DNA of 64,000 bases from Entonaema liquescens (lineage: Eukaryota; Ascomycota; Sordariomycetes; Xylariales; Xylariaceae). The notes below the pieces were generated by a model that did not search any database, was not told where the DNA came from, and saw only the letters and a program-made list of their open reading frames with translations. How positions within the stretch are numbered: the first letter of the stretch is position 1; the number at the start of each line of letters is the position of its first letter. The stretch is taken from assembly GCA_902805475.1 (NCBI GenBank), contig CADCSX010000012.1:868001-932000 (forward strand). Reading direction: 5' to 3'. Of this stretch, positions 1-11,797 are shown one piece after another. A program made the position numbers and the translations under genes.

Positions 1-2
1 TT

Positions 3-227
3 CTAGGAAGAAGCGTAGACAGCATCCACAGCGTAGCAAGCGGTTCGAGTGCTAAGAGTAAGAATACAAAGTTTCCATGGCGCTGGCGGAGGAAGTGGAG
101 GTGGGATATGGAACATATTAACCCCGAGTTCTTACGAGGAGCGGCACTTGCCTTGTCTATCTACGGCGTGTGTGTTATGACTATATGCTTAGGGATGAAC
201 TTGGTCGGCACTGTAACAGCACATTAA
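3..227 (+). CDS. 3' end of an unidentified gene with a C-terminal hydrophobic segment
   Basis: The frame beginning at base 3 is open from the window edge to a TAA at 225-227, giving the last 74 residues of a protein whose start lies outside the window. The visible part is a basic stretch rich in Arg, Lys and Trp followed by about 22 hydrophobic residues that could form a membrane helix, with a short tail after it. No family is recognisable from so little. The open frame could also be chance, because other frames close early (one at base 55). No splice site was needed to keep it open. Confidence 0.4.
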   Translation, partial: LGRSVDSIHSVASGSSAKSKNTKFPWRWRRKWRWDMEHINPEFLRGAALALSIYGVCVMTICLGMNLVGTVTAH

Positions 228-833
228 ACTGGAAGATCTATCCAGTTCGAGACTTGATATCTCACATGGTGTACACACACCGGCCTCATTTAGTATCGCG
301 TGTTTTTTAGGGGTTTGATATCTCTCACATTCTCTCTGCATCTGTAGGAGTTTTGGTTATGACGGTTTTTCATTGTACATATGCATTCAGTTCCCAAGCA
401 TTTGGTTGGAGTTGGGATTGAACATAATTTGTATGCAAGCGTTGTTTGATCCCTGCGATATGTATCTCTACCCTGTTGGATATACCTAGGTTAGCCAGGT
501 GCATTATGTAGACGCGCCATTACGTGCATAAGACCCCTATTTAATGCTTTAGGGTAGATGCTCTCATGCTTAACATACAAATCTAAATCTCCACTTATAA
601 GGCGTGGCGGGGTCCGGCATGATATTGCCCCACCAAAAAGTAAAAAGCTGAACTGATTATCAAGCAGGCGTCGACTTCCTTCTACATATTACACATTCGC
701 CAGGCGATCCTGAGAAATTTATAAGCCTGGATAGTTTATTTACTGTTGTTCTTCTATCCCTACGAAAAAAACCACAAAACTATCGTCTCAGACTACTCGA
801 ATACCTGATCGTGATACCTACCTACCCCTCACG
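228..833. other. Intergenic region, promoter side of the sqt1-like gene
   Basis: No supported gene. The stretch just before the start codon at 834 is rich in pyrimidines and A runs, as is common in 5' leaders of filamentous fungi. Confidence 0.5.
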
Positions 834-2303
834 ATGTCTGCCCCTCACAGAGACGATGCAGATGATGCGCCAGAAATGCTCGACGCAGAAGATGCGCTCG
901 AAGAGATCCAGGATAGCGAAGGCGATATAGCTATGGACTCGGACGACGAGCCAGAAGAAATCACACTACAAAATGACAGCATAGCATACTTTGACTCTCA
1001 TAAAGACTCTGTTTTTGCCATCGCTCAACACCCTACCCAACCTTCGCTCATTGCAACCGGTGGCAGCGAAGGTGATGGAGAAGATGCGCCCGGAAGAGGC
1101 TATGTTTTCGACACGAGCCCAGTCGTCGGCCGACCCGTCCTTCCGCCCAGCTATAATGCAGACCCATCAGCGCAACAGCAAAAAAGCACTGAGTTAAAAC
1201 CTCTTTTCACAATTGAAGGCCACAGCGATTCTATTAACACGCTTGCATTCACCTTACCTAATGGACAGTTCTTAGTTTCGGGGGGTCTAGATGGAAGACT
1301 GCGAACATACGAACTTTCCGTAGACGCGCGCAATAAGGCATCTTTCGCATTCGTCGCCGAGTCCCAAGAGGTGCCTGAAGTGAATTGGTTAGCACCTTGC
1401 CCGTCGCCGAAATTCTCCAACACTATTGCGCTAGGCGCCTCTGACGGTTCCGTCTGGGTGTACACGATCGACGCCTCCGACACCGCGAACCCCATGCAGA
1501 TCGTCCAGAGCTACTTCCTACATACCGCGGCATGCACGGCTGGTTCCTGGTCGCCCGACGGCACATTCCTAGCTACGGTGTCTGAGGACAGCTCGCTGTA
1601 CGTCTGGGACGTGTGGGGAGAGGCGGCAGCCAAAAACCTGGTCAACGACAACGGCCAGACGGTGGTATCCCTCACAGGCCAAGACCAGCGCTTCGGCGTC
1701 GAGGGCGGCCTGTACGCCGTCGCCGTGGATCCCAAATCGACATTTGTCGCGGTCGGTGGCGCGGGAGGCGCGATTAAAATAGTAGGGTTGCCGCGGGTAG
1801 GCGTAGATAGCCAGCCCGTGTCCAGCAAGCAGAGCAAATCGAAAGCCAAAGGCGCCGAAGCGGGAAGCGCGCAAGGCGGTACCATCCTAGCGGATCTACA
1901 GACGCAGTCGGACGGAATCGAGACCCTTAGCTTCTCCGCGAAGCAGACGCTGCTGGCGGCCGGCAGCGTGGACGGCAGCATAGCGGTGTACGACACGGCG
2001 CGGCGGTTTGCGCTCCGGCGGCATATCAAGGAGGCGCACGAGGAGTTCAGCGTGGTCAAGGTCGAGTTTGTGGCGGGCCTGGGCGACGGGTGGCTCCTAA
2101 CGAGCTGCGGTATGGACGGCGTGGTTCGCCGCTGGGACGTCCGGGGCGCGGCTAGCTCCACGGAGACGAGTCTAGTAAAGGAGTGGAGGGGTCACAGAGG
2201 GGATGGCGAAGGGGGAGGTGTACTGGGGTTCGTGCAGGGCACGACGGGAGAGCGGATTGTTACGGCGGGTGATGATGGTGTTGTGTTGGTATTTGAAGCT
2301 TAG
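834..2303 (+). CDS. sqt1: WD40-repeat ribosome assembly protein, Sqt1/AAMP-like
   Basis: This is a single-exon gene of 489 aa. An acidic N-terminus (residues 1-45, many D/E) is followed by WD40 repeats across the rest, with recognisable GH...D...W/F endings (FDSHKDSVFAIAQHP; VWDVWG; RRWDVRG). The acidic leader, the GDGEDAPGRGYVF stretch after the first repeat and the overall length fit the Sqt1/AAMP family. In yeast, Sqt1 is a dedicated chaperone that binds the N-terminus of ribosomal protein uL16 (Rpl10) and escorts it to the 60S subunit. A Lys/Ser/Ala-rich insert lies near residues 330-350. The ATG at 834 begins the acidic leader typical of the family. The antisense frames inside it are shadows. 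Assignment rests on domain layout; another WD40 protein is possible but less likely. Confidence 0.8.
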   Translation: MSAPHRDDADDAPEMLDAEDALEEIQDSEGDIAMDSDDEPEEITLQNDSIAYFDSHKDSVFAIAQHPTQPSLIATGGSEGDGEDAPGRGYVFDTSPVVGRPVLPPSYNADPSAQQQKSTELKPLFTIEGHSDSINTLAFTLPNGQFLVSGGLDGRLRTYELSVDARNKASFAFVAESQEVPEVNWLAPCPSPKFSNTIALGASDGSVWVYTIDASDTANPMQIVQSYFLHTAACTAGSWSPDGTFLATVSEDSSLYVWDVWGEAAAKNLVNDNGQTVVSLTGQDQRFGVEGGLYAVAVDPKSTFVAVGGAGGAIKIVGLPRVGVDSQPVSSKQSKSKAKGAEAGSAQGGTILADLQTQSDGIETLSFSAKQTLLAAGSVDGSIAVYDTARRFALRRHIKEAHEEFSVVKVEFVAGLGDGWLLTSCGMDGVVRRWDVRGAASSTETSLVKEWRGHRGDGEGGGVLGFVQGTTGERIVTAGDDGVVLVFEA

Positions 2304-3469
2304 GGATCTTGAGATACTTCGTGATAATTCTAGAATTCATACCCGGCCTCGCATAGAAGAGCTTTGGCTATAACTCAAGGTATATTTACTTTTTCGTGCC
2401 ACTTGCGATTTGAAAATGTCACCTGTATCTCAGTGAGGAATCAGCACTAATCTGTACGTATGGTCTTAGATGTTCACCAACCTGACTCCTCTTCTGAATG
2501 AATAGAGCAATAATCTAATCGTACTAATTATAAGTACTTACGACAATATCATGGCATATAAGTATTCCGTAATCCAAGCATAAATTGTATCTATCCGTTA
2601 ATCTGGATATTACTGGTATCTTAGCCAGGGGCATCTGTTCTTAATAACTATACGGATTACACATCTTTCATTACTCTCTTGCTATTAAGTAGCTTTTGCA
2701 TTATGTTTGCTCGAGAGAGTTTCCAGTCAATGATATGAGGACTAAGTATGACCAACTTATATCTTCATGCTAGCCAATAGTGTACATTGGGTGCCTACGT
2801 TTTCAAAGCCATTAGAGAACAAACGAGAGGGCTAGACGTTATATCAGGTATGCGTAATCACCGTGATGCTTCTCATCCTCTTCGGTAAAGGAGCATAATA
2901 ATGAAGAGAAGCTGCCACTTTAGTAAGTATTTATTATGTATTCTTGTTTAACTTGAGTTCTTGGGGATAGAAACCAGCTCATTCGCTTAGCAGTGGTGAC
3001 GCGTCAGGTTAACTGGTAGGCCCATCCATTTCATCTAGTGTTTCATTATCGTTGTGTCAAGGCCTGATTATGGTTACAGCAAGCGACGTACGCGTAATTG
3101 CGTGATACGTCGAAAGTGAGACTGGCTTCATTACAAGTTAAGTCTTTAGAATTATCATTATGAAGCAACTACCTCGGATAGTCATAATAATTGCAACCCA
3201 CTAGGGGACGATATAATTTGGGAATTTGTACCACTTTGAATGAATATGTACACGCCTCAATGCGAGAGGCATCACTATCTACCTATAAGGACATGAAGAT
3301 ACCACGAATCCAATCATGTAAATCCGCTATAATATCCCGTAGCAGTTTGCCGGTGTTTGGTATAAGTCCAACAGGTATACCATAATCGTAATCCAAGACT
3401 CCGAACGCCCTCTCCTGCACCTAATCCTTCCGAGTGAACATATAAAAAATTACACGATCGCAATTAGAA
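2304..3469. other. Intergenic region between convergent genes
   Basis: AT-rich stretch separating the 3' ends of the sqt1-like gene and the GH76 gene. Only a 64-codon chance ORF is present. No RNA gene or repeat was recognised. Confidence 0.5.
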
Positions 3470-5017
3470 TTACTTCTCGTCAATAAACACAAACCACATG
3501 CCGCTCAATAAGCCACCAAGGACAAGAGTCGTCAATATACCGGCTCCGGCTCTATCCGCCGTGGTGATAGGCTTGGGTTGTGGGATCTTGTCTGAGTCCG
3601 TGGCGCCGGCATTCGGGTTGCCCTGGGACGAGCCTCCAGTATCAGCCGTGTAAGGAGCCTGCGCAAGGTGAACCAGAGGGGACATGACAGTCTGGAGCGC
3701 ATTCATCTGCTCGCCTACTCCGGTAATGCCGTCGAAGGTGCCTTCCAGCCAGCTGAACCCGCACGCCGTCCCGTCCGGACCCTTGTAATCCGACGACGCG
3801 GGCCCGGTGCATTGCTTGGCGGCGGCTTGGGCCGACGATTTGAGCAGGGGCATGAACGTGTCGGCCGCGAAAGGGGCGATGATCGAAGTCAGAGCCATCC
3901 AGCGGCTTAAATGTCCCTTGAAGACCTGCTGGTCGGTATCGCACTTGGCGGGCGTCTTCTCGCAGCTCGGTTCCCACATGACTCCCTTATCGTCGAAGAA
4001 TATGCTCGCGACGGATTTGACCTGGCCCTCCAAGCGCGTCTTCCACGGCTCCGCGCCGTTGGTGTGGTTGTACATGGCGGCGGAGCCGTACAGGAACAAG
4101 CCGGCGTTGTAGGTGAACTGGGCGCCGTTGATCTTGGTGCAGTTTTCGCCGCTGGCGTTCCCGGCGCCGTCCAGCACGTTGTAGTTGTCGTTGATGAACT
4201 TGACCGACTGCTGCCATTCGAAGATCTTGTTCGCCCACTCGGCGTACGTCTCGTTGCCGGTGTATTTGGCCAGGCGCGCGGCGATGTTGAAGAAGCACCC
4301 GTTGGAAACCGAGTTCTTGTAGTTGTAGCCGTTGTTGAACGTGTAGATCTGCCAACGCATCCCGCCGCCGCATGTGTCGGTTTCCCATCGCCCCACGTAC
4401 TCGTTATATACGGCTTGGACTAATGCGAGCCACTGTGGTTGATCCGGATCCGGGTTCGTGAAGTTCATCTCGGCGGCGGTCATTGCTGCCATGGCCCAGA
4501 AGCCTTGATCGTCGTTACCCTCGGATTTCGTTTGGTTCTTGGGCATGAAGTCCGCATCGTCTCCGACCTGGTGTTGGAGAGCCTGGAATGTGATGTCGTT
4601 ATACGTCTTGTCGCCTGTGAAAGCCGCATAGTCTATTAAAGACCCAAACATGGCTCCTGCCTCCCACCCTGTCGATTCTGTTAGTTACGATTCGGATCAC
4701 TCGGTAATATGAACTACACGCACAATAGTATGGATCAGGTAAGTTTCCAGGTACATCGCCAGTATTATTTCCTATAAAATTCAAGTTAGTATAGTGCTTG
4801 TGATACGACCCGGCGATTCGGCTCACCTGTATAATATTTGACAAGGCCATAAGCGATTGTGCTAGCAGCGGACTTAATAGAGGCTTTTCAGCATTAGTTA
4901 TGGATATATTACAATTCACAGCAGCGTCTTACAGTCACTCGTCCAGTCTACATCGATAGCAGCTACCGAGTTGAGAACCAACCCTAAAGCGCCAAGCAGA
5001 ATGGATAAGAAATACAT
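3470..5017 (-). CDS. DCW1/DFG5-like: Mannan endo-1,6-alpha-mannosidase, GH76 (Dcw1/Dfg5 family)
   Basis: Four exons on the minus strand: 5017-4933, 4883-4827, 4771-4724 and 4668-3470, giving 462 aa. The three introns are 49-55 bp with GT-AG ends. Residues 1-20 form a signal peptide. The mature protein shows GH76 hallmarks: GDVPGNLPDPYYWWEAGAMF near residue 55-75 and the NDDQGFWAMAAMTAAE block holding the catalytic Asp pair, with many N-glycosylation sequons. A hydrophobic C-terminal stretch (GILTTLVLGGLLSGMWFVF) suggests a GPI signal or membrane anchor, although a few charged residues (IDEK) follow it. Family members act at the plasma membrane or cell wall and are thought to link GPI-anchored mannoproteins to wall glucan. 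The exon joins were chosen because they restore the conserved WWEAG motif. Confidence 0.9.
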
Positions 5018-7023
5018 GACGGTCTCGCTCTGGAGGAAATAGGATCCAAAGTGTATTATGAGTTAGGACCGGCTGAGTTTTGGAGTAGACACGAGGGAAC
5101 GGTTAAGTAAACGGACATTCCTGAAGGACCGATGTGTCAAACCCGGAGTGATCGGCCAGCCATTACCAACCTGCACTAGTGTACAGCTCTTCATCGACTT
5201 GTGGATCTAACATATCCTGATATTCATATCTACGTAGTTACAGCCATGCTATGAAAGAACCCACACCCGTCGTGTTCGTCGACGCGGCTTCTGTGGGCCT
5301 CGGACCGGTCTAAATATTAGATACATTAGGTATATATTCAGTGGACCTCCCAACTAGACACAGAACTTGTCGCAGGCTACAGGAATACTCTCCTCTCTTT
5401 TGGCTTGGGAGACGATGTTGTATTCATCACTGCGTTATTTCCAGTTGCATGGGATATGTCAGACACTAGGTATATACGTACCCTCATGGGTCACACTGAG
5501 AGATGACATCGAATAGAAGTTGTTGGTTCTATCTCGCGAGTTTCGAAGCGATCACATCCTGGCGTGGGGGTTCCACAGTGACGCCATCTGGGCCGCGTAC
5601 TATGCTGAGGCTGTTCAAGCAAGCTTTTCATGTCTAATCTTAGACGCCTAATTACCAGGAGGTTAGGCTTGGCTGAACGGATCGTCAGGGGAATCGGAGA
5701 ACAAGCTTTTTTTTTTCTTCCTGCCGTCATGCGAGGCCCCATCCTTAGGGCCGCTTATGTGGGTATTTTTGTGGTTTTCGCGTTCGACACGGACTCTCTC
5801 TCGGTGGTACAGCGTTGAAATAGTAAGAGGCAAATACGAACTGAGAGATTAGAAAAATATTCACGAGACTGAAGATCTCCCTAATAAAATATCACGGTCG
5901 CCTATTACTAAACACGACTGCTTAAATCTCGGGAAAACTAAGGCTCTTTGATGTACCCATTTTATTAAGGCGATCCGGAGATCATCTAACATTATGACCA
6001 GCAGAGCACGCACAATGGGAATTCCATATTTGTTTACAAACCCTTGTCGCCCCTCTTTTCACTGCCTCTGTTGTCTCCATAAAACTGCCACATAAGTTGG
6101 TTCAGTTTCTTATCTTTAAGGAATAGTCTCACACTGCCTGACTACATGTGTTATGGAATACGATTGTATTTAGATGCATTTACTAGTAGACCTTATCAAT
6201 AGGTTATAACTCTTGCCCATTCCACAGAAGTAAAGGAAAAAGAAAACCCGAATCAACGCACAATACCTTTATTTCACAATGGTATCTCTTAATGTGAAGG
6301 TGAGAGTAAAAGTTGCACCACGTTCCCCAGTTAGTTATATCAACATATCAAAACTAAAAGACTCAAAATGTTTCGTTCTACATAGTCTAGCATGACCTCC
6401 CAGCACTTTAAAGCAGCATGTTTGGGTGAGTAACTTGGTAGCCTTCCAATACCTTTATTGTCCTGACAAAGCGTCCAGTGGCGATAACAATCATACTAAT
6501 TGCAGTACTTAAGCATGAAAGAGATTGCTTTCATTCGGAACAATTGTTATGTTTTTAACCATGCAATTGTATAAAAAAGACTATAGGGGGACTACTTAAG
6601 CTAATTATACTTCACACAAGCGCGTATACATCTGAATATTAGGTATATATAGGATATAACCTGATGTCTCTCTGCACGATCATAACCTAGGTAGTATTGA
6701 GGGCTCCCTACTATTTCTTGTCTCCTATGGGTATGATACGTATATCATAGGAGTTGTAGCTCAGCTACCTGGTTGTCGAGTCATTTATTCCGAACCGGGT
6801 AACCAATCACCTGAGTTATATACAAGCTTTAACATAGTCCACGACTATCAATGAAGGACGAAGGTGAAAGTGTATATGAAATGAATATATCACATTCCCA
6901 TTGCGCATCGTTGGCCAGATCTTCAAGTTGAAGTAGGTATAACCCTTCGAGGTAATTTGAAATCGTCACGTCAACCTAAGATACCCGTATCAGTTGCATC
7001 TCGGTAGGAATAAATCTTCAAAC
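5018..7023. other. Gene-poor AT-rich region
   Basis: About 2 kb without a supported gene. The short ORFs at 5491-5818 lack splice-site support and any recognisable domain. This begins a low-density stretch that runs to the HeLo gene at 12.9 kb. Confidence 0.5.
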
Positions 7024-7533
7024 ATGGAGAGGCTTCTACGAGAGATGGAGGAAATTCGACATAGCAGTTCATTAGCTAGTGTTGATCGTGCATTCGACTA
7101 CCCGTTTTATTCGCAATACAAGCTCTATAAATACCTCGGAACTCCCGCTATACGGCCCCATTTTGAAGAATACGTCGAAAACGTCCTCGTAAATAGATTC
7201 TATGTGTACACACCGCGTCCAAATGAGATCGAGGGCAGCCCTGCCTTCTCGCTTAATGCATTAGACCCGGATTTCCCTGTTTATGCTGCACGAGATCATG
7301 CAGCCCGGTTTATGTTTAAAATCATATATTATGACCAACACTTTTTTGGGAACCGGCTTTTCTGGAACCACTCTATGAACCGTCCATTCCTTCCCGAGCG
7401 TACTTTCTATTGCGCGTGGGTTATTCTCCACTATATGAAGAAGAGTTACGAGCGGGAAATGTATAGGCTTATCAAAGACTACGTGGTAAAGGTGAGGACG
7501 ATCCCTCAGCCATTCGAGTGGCTTAATAACTAA
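7024..7533 (+). CDS. Hypothetical protein, 169 aa, rich in aromatic residues
   Basis: An open frame of 170 codons begins at the ATG at 7024. The frame extends 10 codons further upstream but without an ATG. The product is notably rich in Tyr, Phe, Arg and His, with no signal peptide, membrane helix or motif I recognise. Segments such as RAFDYPFYSQYKLYKYLG and the ending PQPFEWLNN look like a folded, protein-like sequence rather than chance translation, and codon use is unremarkable. It stands alone in an AT-rich island, as lineage-specific genes often do. It could be the remains of a larger gene, since no upstream exon was searched for beyond the immediate flank. Confidence 0.45.
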   Translation: MERLLREMEEIRHSSSLASVDRAFDYPFYSQYKLYKYLGTPAIRPHFEEYVENVLVNRFYVYTPRPNEIEGSPAFSLNALDPDFPVYAARDHAARFMFKIIYYDQHFFGNRLFWNHSMNRPFLPERTFYCAWVILHYMKKSYEREMYRLIKDYVVKVRTIPQPFEWLNN

Positions 7534-9831
7534 CGGGGCTTCTTCATGGCTCGAGAGAAAACTTGACTTATCTCCATTCCTGCTTGATATAGTTCCCTCG
7601 GCTGCTTATATCAGCTCTTGATAAGAGATTTACGACGCATCATCAGCAACAGAGTTGGCCAATATGTCCTGGTCGTAATAGTTAGTATACCTATAATTCT
7701 ACATAAAAGTATTTCTAGTGTTGAGTTAGATATGGTTTATGAAGTGCATGTAAATTGTATTGCCTAGATACCTAAGGTAGGTGCCTAGACTTTCTAACGA
7801 GACGGGCTAGAGACTCATAGGTGTGGTGCATAAGTAAGCTTCTTTCAGGGGGTTAGTCATGCACCTCAGCACCCAACGGGTAAGGCTAGGAGTATGCATT
7901 TCCTCTTTGCTTGACACCTCCTAGCATTCATTTTTTAGTTGTCCTATGCATTATCGTTATCTATTCCTTTCCAAATTCCTCTTTTATTAATTACCTAGGT
8001 ATTAAGGAGTTACTCAATAGAGGTAGTTTACTTATTAGACACAGATAAAACTATCAGGAGCAGGACCAAAGTGTCGGAATGATACTATTATATTTATCTC
8101 GAACAGTTATAATATAGCAGTCAATCTTACTGTTAGGTCTTTTGGGTATTGGATATGATCTTACGATCATGGGTAGTGAGGTAGGCAGCAGCTCTGTCGT
8201 ACCGCTTACACTATTGCATGTGGGTGGGTTGATGCTTTTTAAGTCCAGGTGGTGTGTAAGCTCTTGTCTATAACAAGGTGGCAATATAATCTATCATATT
8301 TATGGTGCTTCTTGCTATTAGACCAAGTTAACTTAGCCCCGGACTCAAGGTTATCCCTCAAGAACCTGATCAGGGGTCAAAAACTTGACTTATGAAAGCT
8401 AAGTCTCGCTACTAGCTGTTATTGTCTAGATCTGAGTCGGGACGGGACTTGAGTGGCTACTTTCTATAGTTGATCGTGAGCATAGGCCAAATTCCTAAAG
8501 TATAGACATATTTAACGGGGAAGCTATTTTATACTGCCTTTTGACATGTCGAAACAATGAAGACGGGTAAGCGCTAATTCTGACCCCTGATCGAGTCCTC
8601 GAGGCATACGGAAAGGGTTCCGTATGGTTTCTGCAACCCCCAACCGAATCTACGATAACGTCCCTAAGCTTATGCCTGCATAAAATACGCTAATGTGGGA
8701 TGATGCGGCTTGGACCTTTTCATTCTGTAAGAGAGACGACATTTTCGAATAGCTCGAATATGCTAGGTTGCAGACCGCACTGTCACGAGGTGAAGCAAAA
8801 ATCATGGAAACAGCTTCGTTGTTCACACGACGAACCCTGGCCTAGCTATGGGAGCTTATGGTTGTGGTATTTTTTGTTCTGGATTTCTCATCTATTACAA
8901 TGCTAGGATGTTCTCAAGGTGAGTAAAATGGTATGCAACGGCTTTGTTATATACGGGTAGTGTACTTTAGCTTAATCCAATAATTTCAAACTTGTAATTC
9001 TTCTTTCTAGGTACTTACCATAATGCCTATTGACGACATTCTCAGAAGTTATGATGCTTGGCATGAAGAATTTACTGCTGGTAAAAGTGATTTATTACAA
9101 CCGCACCTGATAAGTGATATTGTGGCGTCTACCTATCCAAACTAGTAGACGCAAGTACAAGGATCAAATTGCTTCTATTGAGTCCTTTCGACAAACTGTC
9201 ATTTTATTTTTTAAACATAAGGAAGTGGATATAGCTTGATTGTGAGTATCTGGGATAAGTATAGATGTTTTGTATTGAGATGTAAAGTTTCCTGTATGTC
9301 AGGCGTTTGCTACGTTTTGTGAAAGCTTAAAGCTGCTTCTTATATTTAAGTACGGAACGTACAGGACCTTCCGCGATTAGGGGTGTGGAAGGTAAGCCGA
9401 AGAGCTTATAAAAAGCAAAGATATGCACCCCTTTATACTCGGAAAAGTAGACAATGGGTAGTTATATGGGGTATATTGCAGCTAATATAGGCTACCTATT
9501 AAAAGGTGTGTTGCTTAATGTAACTGTGTGCGTTCTTGATTGCTATTATATGTTCAACGGTGCAAGTAGGTTGGTTTTCTATATAACTTGCCCATTCTGC
9601 AACATATCACCTATATTCTAGTTCGTGTAAGTAGTAACTAGGAGTGCCTACCACCACTACTTGCACTTATCACATACAACCTGTATTGTAATATACTCTA
9701 AGCGTTAGGGAATTCTCGACTGATAAAGTAAGCTGTTGCATTTATTTCTTCCCCAGAGCTCGCCAGCACCTGTCTCTTGTCGGCCTTGGCCGAAACTATT
9801 CATCCTACGATACTCACAGCGCGTTTCCAGT
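7534..9831. other. AT-rich region without a supported gene
   Basis: It contains only short chance ORFs, at 8054-8284 and 8700-8906. It holds a possible hAT-type miniature element at 8371-8589, described separately. Confidence 0.5.
8371..8589. mobile_element. Possible hAT-type miniature element (219 bp)
   Basis: The segment starts with CAGGGGTCA and ends with TGACCCCTG, a perfect 9-bp terminal inverted repeat of the CAGGG type used by many hAT transposons. The palindromy extends three bases outward (GATC...GATC). No coding potential lies inside. The flanking 8-mers (AACCTGAT and ATCGAGTC) do not match, so no target-site duplication supports it. The same TGACCCCTG stands at 32178-32186, upstream of the hAT transposase gene in this window, which raises the chance that both ends belong to one family. 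Confidence 0.4.
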
Positions 9832-10269
9832 ATGCCTCCAAAAGGAAAGGTCGATAAAGTCCCACCTCTAACACCTCGAAATATCGAGTTGATTGACGCT
9901 GTATTTCAGTCGTGCAGCCCTAATTCAAAGCCTCGTATGAAATGGGCTGAATTGGCGACGAAATTGGACTACAAGGATGGGAACTCGGTCAGGAGAATAT
10001 TTTTACACCTCTGCACACAGAGAAAGTGGTTTAGTAGCCATGATACTAAGGGGACTCACCCCGAGCCGAGGTTAGGTTTAGGCTCCGAGCCCCAGAAGGA
10101 AACCTCGAATCGGGACGAGACGACCCCCAAAGATGCTAAGAGGTATAATACCAGAGGCAGCACTAGGGATAGACCTCGAATTAAGATTGAGGTTGATAGT
10201 GACGAGTCCCTCAAGGATGCGGACTTAGACAAGGCGTTCGATTCTGACTGTGCTTCCAGCGATGTTTGA
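9832..10269 (+). CDS. Small Myb/SANT-like fungal protein, 145 aa
   Basis: The start at ATG 9832 is preferred because the frame upstream of it lacks an ATG and translates to low-quality sequence. Residues 10-60 (roughly LTPRNIELIDAVFQSC...MKWAELATKLDYKDGNSVRRIF) resemble the short Myb-like/SANT helical domain found in many small ascomycete proteins. The C-terminal half is charged and disordered, with basic clusters (RGSTRDRPRIKIE) and an acidic end. A nuclear, possibly DNA-binding role is an inference from this layout. Similar small proteins are often multi-copy and variable between strains. No intron was needed. Confidence 0.55.
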   Translation: MPPKGKVDKVPPLTPRNIELIDAVFQSCSPNSKPRMKWAELATKLDYKDGNSVRRIFLHLCTQRKWFSSHDTKGTHPEPRLGLGSEPQKETSNRDETTPKDAKRYNTRGSTRDRPRIKIEVDSDESLKDADLDKAFDSDCASSDV

Positions 10270-11584
10270 GATACTGGAAGATGCATCCAGCCAACGTCCA
10301 CACATTCGTTCTATACTTGGGGATACAGTGGTATATGTGGTAGCCTTTACGTTTAGGAAAAGGGTAGATGTATGAACGGAGCCACAGCTCAAAATTGCGG
10401 GCGCTGTATGGGAGTGTCTTAGGAACCCACACTCGTTGTTCTATCATTTCAGGTTTCTTGGGGGAATTCGCTCTTTGAATAGTAAGGATGAGGATAACTA
10501 CCTAGGTACTCATTGTCTTTTTAAATGAAGCTGTACACGAGGGACTACTAGCCATGATCTCTCATTGCGATGCTTGTGAAAGGAACTTCTTAGGCAGCGT
10601 CGACTATTAGTAGGCCCTTAGTTACATATCTACCTACCTACCTGGTTCAGTTAACTTAAATCATCTCATCTCTAGTTCGGCAATCTTAAGACTTCTTGTA
10701 GCGGTTTTGTCTATCGGCTTTCTCGTGAAAATTGAAGCCTAATTTGGCAATTGGAATAGCTAAGAAAAGGGGGCGGGGCTATGGTTGTGAGAGATAGATA
10801 TATCCTCTTTACATGATAACCGGCATAAAGTTTATTGAATTTAAATGCAAAATTCTTTTAGAGAGGAATGAGAAATTTAACACTAGACATGTGCACTTAT
10901 AGGAGTTAAAAATAGTTTAATTTTTATGGTGTAGGCTCTATCATTGAGAAAGACGCTATTACCTTAAACATAACGCTTTAGAGAATGCGCACATGAGAAT
11001 GTATTCAATTTTTTAAGTATTAGGCGTAATAAACTAAGAACTAAGCTTGGCACTAAGAGGTTATTAGTTACATATCCCATGATCTAAGAGGTAGGGATAG
11101 TCAGGCACGAAAGATTGTGACAATATATGTGGAGTGAGGTAGTTTCAACTCTATAATTGACTCTCGGGTATTATGGATTCGTGTAGTCATACGATGACGC
11201 GATTTCGTTGATGGCTTCCAATTGAGTATTAAAGGGTATTAAAACGGAACCTGCGAACAGAGAAACGCTTGGCTCACAATCATACGATGAGAACCTTGAG
11301 TGCGGTCAATACGTAATTGGACCGGTCACAGGATACCAAGGTAGAGTCATTAAATCCCTGACCAATAGCATATGTACCAAGATGGAGGTTACAATATCAC
11401 CTTTGGATAACTCTGAAATTGCATACTCTCCCCGCATCTCAACTGTGAAGTCATAGAAAAATACTCTAAACACTATAGATCATCAACTCAGATTTGATAA
11501 ATTGTCAGCCGAACCTTCATATCTTCCCATAGAGAAGAGTTTATTTTAAAGAAATCCAAACAGCACTTGCGAGATTCAGCCAAG
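10270..11584. other. AT-rich intergenic region
   Basis: No supported gene. Poly-A/T-rich sequence with short chance ORFs only. Confidence 0.5.
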
Positions 11585-11797
11585 ATGTCCGGTGGCGATA
11601 AAATTAGTCAAACCCCCGCAAGCAAGGGCAATGTCAGTAGCCAGCCAAACCGTGGCCAGCAGAACCCCACTGGACGCAACGATAGTGGACAGAGAAGCAG
11701 TAGTAGCACTATGATCAGTTTTGACCCTGACGACGAGCTGATGTTCCAACTTGACGATATCGAGGTGGACGACAGGAGCAGTGAAGACAATAAGTAG
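11585..11797 (+). CDS. Short hypothetical ORF, 70 aa
   Basis: An open frame from ATG 11585 encodes a Ser/Gln/Asn-rich start (MSGGDKISQTPASKGN) and an acidic end (FDPDDELMFQLDDIEVDD). It looks disordered and has no recognised domain. The composition is more protein-like than neighbouring chance ORFs, and the antisense frames mirror it. It may be a genuine small orphan gene or an exon of a larger one. Evidence is weak. Confidence 0.25.
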   Translation: MSGGDKISQTPASKGNVSSQPNRGQQNPTGRNDSGQRSSSSTMISFDPDDELMFQLDDIEVDDRSSEDNK

